Shown here in pieces: positions 4,218-7,615 of a DNA stretch of 7,615 nt; position 1 is the stretch's first letter, and each line of letters opens with the position of its first letter. A program made the position numbers and the translations under genes. Where the stretch lies: the NCBI GenBank assembly GCA_023430245.1, contig JAEZBA010000218.1:1-7615 (forward strand). The letters are read 5' to 3'. Under the pieces are notes generated by a model that saw only the letters and a program-made list of their open reading frames with translations, ran no database searches and was not told the origin of the DNA. This stretch comes from Pseudomonadota bacterium (GTDB lineage Bacteria > Pseudomonadota > Alphaproteobacteria > Rhizobiales > Xanthobacteraceae).

Positions 4218-5471
4218 TCAGGCTGCCTTGGCTGCCGGCCGGTTGACCTGTTCGCGCGCAAAGCCCGCAGCCGATGCATAGCCGCGCACGATCGCCTTGC
4301 GCTGTTCGTAGGGCAGCACGTCCTCGACATTGGTAAAGCCGTCCGGAGCGCGCGCTTCAACTGCATCGATCACGCCTTCCGGACCGCCCTTGCGGTTCGC
4401 CATCACGATCTGCGTGGTCATCGGCAGCCGCTCCTGTTCATAGGCAAACAGCGCGTGCCGCGCATGATCGCAATCGACCAGCCGGTCGGCGAGACAGCGT
4501 GCATCGAGGATCGCCTGCGAGGCACCATTGGAGCCGACCGGATACATCGGATGTGCGGCGTCGCCCAACAGCGTGACCCTCCCGTGCGACCAGCGCGGCA
4601 ACGGATCGCGGTCACAGAGTGGGTATTCCCAGAATTCCGGCGTGGCCTCGATCAGCGCCTTGGCGTTGCAATAGGGGATTGCGAATTTCTGCACATGCGG
4701 CATCAGATCCTCGAACCGGCCCGGCCGCGACCAGTCCTCCTTCTTCGGCGTGCCGCCACCTTCACTGACCTTCACCATCACCGCCCAGTTCATCAGGCAA
4801 CGGTCTTCGCGCGAGCCTTCGGCGATCGGATAAAGCACGAGCTTGCCGGCCATGCCGCCGGCAATCACCATTGAGCGGCCGGTAAGGAATTTCGGCCAGT
4901 CCAGCGCCCCACGCCACAGCACCGTGCCGGTAAAGCGCGCCGGCTCCTCGTTCGGGAATAGCTGCGCGCGCACGAACGAATGCAGTCCGTCGGCACCGAT
5001 CAGGATGTCGCCCCGCACGGTGCGGACATGCGATCCATTCCGGTCGAAGAAATACGCGCTGACGCCGCTGTCGTCCTGGGTGAACGAACCCAGCCGGTGA
5101 CCGGTGTGGACCCGAGATTCACCGAGCCGCGCCCGCGCTGCAGCATAGATCACGCCCTGAAGGCGGCCGCGATGAATGGAAAACTGGGGATAGTCGAAAC
5201 CGGCATCGGTGCCACGCGGCTCGCGCCAGATCTCCTGGCCAAGGCGATTGCAATAGAACAGCTCGTAGGTGCGAATTGCGACGTCGTCCAGGCGCTCCAG
5301 AAGGCCGAGCTGCGCCAGCTCCTTGATCGCGTGCGGCAGGGTGTTGATCCCGACTCCGAGCTCCCGGATCTGCTCGGCCTGTTCGAACACCTCGCAATCG
5401 ATGCCGCGCGCATGCAGCATCAGCGCTGTGGTTAGCCCGCCTACCCCGCCCCCAACGATGATCGCCTTCAT
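4218..5471 (-). CDS. PhzS-like FAD-dependent monooxygenase (class A flavin hydroxylase)
   Basis: This 417-residue cytoplasmic flavoprotein should hydroxylate an aromatic or heteroaromatic substrate using NAD(P)H and O2. The N-terminal Rossmann motif GGGVGG (7-12) ends its second strand with CEVFEQ (Glu30). The DG motif lies in GDILIGADGLHS (154-165) and the GD motif in LLGDAAHPMYPVGSNGASQ (301-319). By recall it matches Pseudomonas PhzS more than salicylate hydroxylase: ELGVGIN near residue 40, a WREPRG segment, YPQFSIHRG (94-102), CDRDPLPRW and the GASQAILDA helix. PhzS oxidises 5-methylphenazine-1-carboxylate, but no phenazine genes are present here, so the substrate is unknown. The ATG at 5471 has GAGGG 8 nt upstream; the ATG at 5501 has no ribosome binding site and delays the Rossmann strand by ten residues. 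Length is normal for the family. No partner reductase is adjacent, as expected for single-component enzymes. Confidence 0.9.
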   Translation of the reverse strand: MKAIIVGGGVGGLTTALMLHARGIDCEVFEQAEQIRELGVGINTLPHAIKELAQLGLLERLDDVAIRTYELFYCNRLGQEIWREPRGTDAGFDYPQFSIHRGRLQGVIYAAARARLGESRVHTGHRLGSFTQDDSGVSAYFFDRNGSHVRTVRGDILIGADGLHSFVRAQLFPNEEPARFTGTVLWRGALDWPKFLTGRSMVIAGGMAGKLVLYPIAEGSREDRCLMNWAVMVKVSEGGGTPKKEDWSRPGRFEDLMPHVQKFAIPYCNAKALIEATPEFWEYPLCDRDPLPRWSHGRVTLLGDAAHPMYPVGSNGASQAILDARCLADRLVDCDHARHALFAYEQERLPMTTQIVMANRKGGPEGVIDAVEARAPDGFTNVEDVLPYEQRKAIVRGYASAAGFAREQVNRPAAKAA

Positions 5472-5756
5472 TCCTTGAACCCTCACGCTCCGGCCGCCCA
5501 TCTTGCGCGACAGGCGCCTAAAAGCGCAACAAAATCAATTATCCTTGGTTGACGACGCCCTCGGCCAGGTTCGGTCGCAGGTATCTTGTAACCACCCTTG
5601 ACCAGCCGCCGTTACCGGACGCACAGCACAGACGTCAGACGGCGGTTGTCACCGCGCCGCTGTCCGGCCTCTTTCAGACCGCGGCGAAGATCGCTATGGC
5701 ATTGAGCAGGGCCACGCAATCTGGCGCAGCCCCGGTCTCTTTAGTAGCGTCCGCCC
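5472..5756. other. 285-bp divergent intergenic region
   Basis: This separates the minus-strand monooxygenase from the plus-strand cyclase and should hold promoters for both. I see no convincing pair. TTGACG (5549-5554) and TTGACC (5598-5603) resemble -35 hexamers on the plus strand but lack a -10 at normal spacing. CCGCCGT (5606-5612) and ACGGCGG (5639-5645) form a 7-bp inverted repeat with a 26-nt loop. The in-frame TAG at 5745-5747 limits how far upstream the cyclase can begin. Short open frames here lack gene-like features. Confidence 0.4.
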
Positions 5757-7615
5757 GTGGCCCGACCGAACCTCAAAGAACAGATCAGCCGCCTCAACGA
5801 ACGGCGCCTCGCAATTCGCGAGAAGCGGCGTGAGGAACGCGAGCAACGCGCCGCGCTCCGCAAGCGTTTCAGCCTGTTGCGCTGGTTCGGCCTGACGCGA
5901 ACGGCAGGCTTTGCTTTGCTCGCCGGCTTTGTGATGTTCCGGTTGTGGGATCCCGCTCAGCTGGAAAATCTGCGCTGGCGCAGCTTCGACTTTTATCAGG
6001 TTCTGAAGCCGCGCGTGGCGGCTCCAGACAAGCGGCCGGCGGTGGTCGTGGACATCGACGAAGCGAGTTTGCAAGCGCTCGGTCAATGGCCATGGCCGCG
6101 GACCCAGGTCGCCGAACTGGTCGACAAGCTGCAGAAGGCGGGCGCCGCCGTGATCGCTTTCGACATCCTGATGTCCGAACCGGATCGCATGTCGCCAGCC
6201 ATTGTCGCGCAGTCCTTGCCGCAGATCGACACGGCAACCCGCGACAAGATGAACGCGCTGCCAAGCAATGACGCGGTGCTCGCAGAGGTAATCGCCAGGG
6301 GTCGCGTGGTCCTCGGTCAGGCGGCCATGATCACGCCGACGCCGCCGCCGGAGGAAACGCCTGGCATCGCCATGCTCGGGACAGACCCGACGCCGTTCCT
6401 TTTCAAGTTCGCAGGCCTTCTGCGCAATATTCCGGCGCTGGACAAGGCCGCCGCCGGCCGTGGCAATCTTACGCTCGTTCCGGAACGTGACGGCGTTGTC
6501 CGGCGCGTGCCGCTGATCGCCGAAGCGGCGGGTCAGAAAGTGCCTGCCCTGACGATGGAGATTCTGCGGGTCGCGACCGGAGCCGGTGCGCTTCTGATCA
6601 ATACCGATAAGGTCACCGGAATCCAGTGGGTCGCCATCCAGGGCGTTCCCGTTCAGATTCCGACCGACAAGAACGGGCGGCTCTGGATCAACTTTTCAAA
6701 ACACGATTCCGCACGCTTCGTGTCGGCCAAGGACGTGATGGAAGGCACTTTTCCCCCTGACCGATTTCAGGGGCGCGTGGCACTGATCGGAACGTCGGCC
6801 GCAGGACTACTCGACCTCAAGGCGACGCCGGTTGAGAGCGACATGCCCGGTGTCGAGGTGCATGCGCAAATCCTGGAAAACATCTTCTCGCAAGACCTGC
6901 TGTCGCGCCCCGACTATGCCAACGGCGCGGAGATATTGCTCACCGCGGTGGCGGGTATCGTGACCGTGGCAGTTGCGCCGCTGATGGGCGTTACGGGGCT
7001 GTTGATCTTCGGCTTTTTCATCGTAGTCGCGATGCTTTATGGTTCGTGGCACTTCTATTCGCAATACGGACTGTTGTTCGACATCACGTTTCCACTCATC
7101 GCCATCTTCTTCATCTATCTGACGCTCGTTTTCATCAATTACTTCCGCGAGCAGGTGGACCGGCGCCGGATCCGGTCCGCCTTCGCGCATTATCTATCGC
7201 CGACGCTGGTCGAGCAGCTCGCGAATGCGCCGGAGCGGCTGGTGCTCGGCGGCGAAACCCGCGATATGACGATTCTGTTCAGCGACGTCCGTGGCTTCAC
7301 CAGCATTTCGGAAAGCTTCAAGGACGATCCGCAGGGTCTCACCAAGCTGATGAACCGGCTGCTCACGCCGCTGACCAACTCGATCATCGATCGCAAAGGC
7401 ACCATCGACAAGTATATCGGCGACGCCATCATGGCGTTCTGGAACGCGCCAATCGACGATCCGCAGCACGAAATACACGCCTGCGCCGCCGCGCTCGACA
7501 TGCTGCACAAGATCGACGAACTCAATCACGAGCGGGAAGCGGAGGCGCTGGAAGACGGCGTCCCGTTCCTGCCGATGAAAATCGGGCTCGGCATCAATAC
7601 CGGCACCTGCGTGGT
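5757..7615 (+). CDS. CHASE2-domain class III adenylate cyclase, membrane-bound (C-terminus outside window)
   Basis: This membrane receptor would make cAMP from ATP in response to an extracytoplasmic signal; 619 residues are visible. Residues 6-37 are highly charged and likely helical or coiled-coil. TM1 is at about 46-63. The periplasmic CHASE2 domain (about 70-385) begins with LRWRSFDFYQ and VVVDIDEASL and ends with VALIGTSAAGLLDLKATP and PGVEVHAQILENIF. Three more membrane segments follow at about 391-462. The cyclase domain starts at FAHYLSPTLVEQLA (476). It shows ILFSDVRGFTSIS with metal-binding Asp510, and DKYIGDAIMAFW with Lys552, the adenine-selecting lysine of adenylate cyclases, and metal-binding Asp556. 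The sequence ends at GLGINTGTCVV, so later catalytic residues lie outside. The start is GTG at 5757: an in-frame TAG lies at 5745-5747 and the next ATG falls inside TM1. No clear ribosome binding site precedes the GTG. Confidence 0.92.
   Translation, partial: MARPNLKEQISRLNERRLAIREKRREEREQRAALRKRFSLLRWFGLTRTAGFALLAGFVMFRLWDPAQLENLRWRSFDFYQVLKPRVAAPDKRPAVVVDIDEASLQALGQWPWPRTQVAELVDKLQKAGAAVIAFDILMSEPDRMSPAIVAQSLPQIDTATRDKMNALPSNDAVLAEVIARGRVVLGQAAMITPTPPPEETPGIAMLGTDPTPFLFKFAGLLRNIPALDKAAAGRGNLTLVPERDGVVRRVPLIAEAAGQKVPALTMEILRVATGAGALLINTDKVTGIQWVAIQGVPVQIPTDKNGRLWINFSKHDSARFVSAKDVMEGTFPPDRFQGRVALIGTSAAGLLDLKATPVESDMPGVEVHAQILENIFSQDLLSRPDYANGAEILLTAVAGIVTVAVAPLMGVTGLLIFGFFIVVAMLYGSWHFYSQYGLLFDITFPLIAIFFIYLTLVFINYFREQVDRRRIRSAFAHYLSPTLVEQLANAPERLVLGGETRDMTILFSDVRGFTSISESFKDDPQGLTKLMNRLLTPLTNSIIDRKGTIDKYIGDAIMAFWNAPIDDPQHEIHACAAALDMLHKIDELNHEREAEALEDGVPFLPMKIGLGINTGTCV

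Noticed and set aside
4188..4874. 228-residue plus-strand open frame
   Set aside because: It is antisense to the FAD monooxygenase and has no domain features.
4980..5435. 151-residue plus-strand open frame
   Set aside because: It is antisense to the monooxygenase N-terminal half, which carries the Rossmann and DG motifs.
5472..5501. ATG at 5501 as monooxygenase start
   Set aside because: It has no ribosome binding site; the ATG at 5471 has GAGGG 8 nt upstream and places the Rossmann strand at the very N-terminus, as usual.
6807..7529. Minus-strand open frames opposite the cyclase
   Set aside because: They are shadows of a continuous CHASE2-cyclase reading frame with intact catalytic motifs.

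Overview
The window is GC-rich alphaproteobacterial chromosome. It most resembles the Bradyrhizobium / Rhodopseudomonas / Afipia group (Nitrobacteraceae). The best evidence is an Irr iron-response regulator with the heme regulatory motif GCPWHD, lying head-to-head with fabA, an arrangement I recall from Bradyrhizobium. I see no transposase, phage gene, tRNA, rRNA or CRISPR array. The gene order reads as ordinary core and shell chromosome, not a mobile island.

Layout, left to right. (1) Bases 1-380, minus strand: the first 126 codons of fabA, running off the left edge. (2) Bases 381-576: a divergent control region with a strong sigma70-type promoter for irr, a 22-bp imperfect palindrome, and an irr leader that could fold into a small pseudoknot next to the ribosome binding site. 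(3) irr, 577-1092. (4) A 219-bp gap with a nested inverted repeat and T-rich tail. (5) A CysZ/EI24-type membrane protein, 1312-2103. (6) A 212-bp gap with two hairpins. (7) A single-domain cupin, 2316-2768. (8) After a terminator-like hairpin filling an 18-bp convergent gap, an unassigned 164-residue protein on the minus strand, 2787-3281. (9) Divergent to it, an AraC/XylS-family regulator, 3367-4191, probably leaderless. (10) Convergent to that, a PhzS-like FAD monooxygenase on the minus strand, 4218-5471. (11) A 285-bp gap. (12) The first 619 codons of a membrane-bound CHASE2-class III adenylate cyclase, 5757 to the right edge.

How the genes fit together. The left part links iron/heme sensing (Irr) to membrane lipid synthesis (FabA) through one shared intergenic region. 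The middle holds small stand-alone units: a cupin, an unknown soluble protein, its probable AraC regulator and a flavin hydroxylase. The neighbourhood suggests the AraC protein controls its divergent neighbour, but nothing in the sequence proves this. The right end is a signal-transduction enzyme making cAMP. I do not see a clear multi-gene novel system. The best leads are the folded irr leader, the nested repeat after irr, the Cys/His cluster in the AraC sensor domain, and a PhzS-like enzyme with no phenazine genes nearby.
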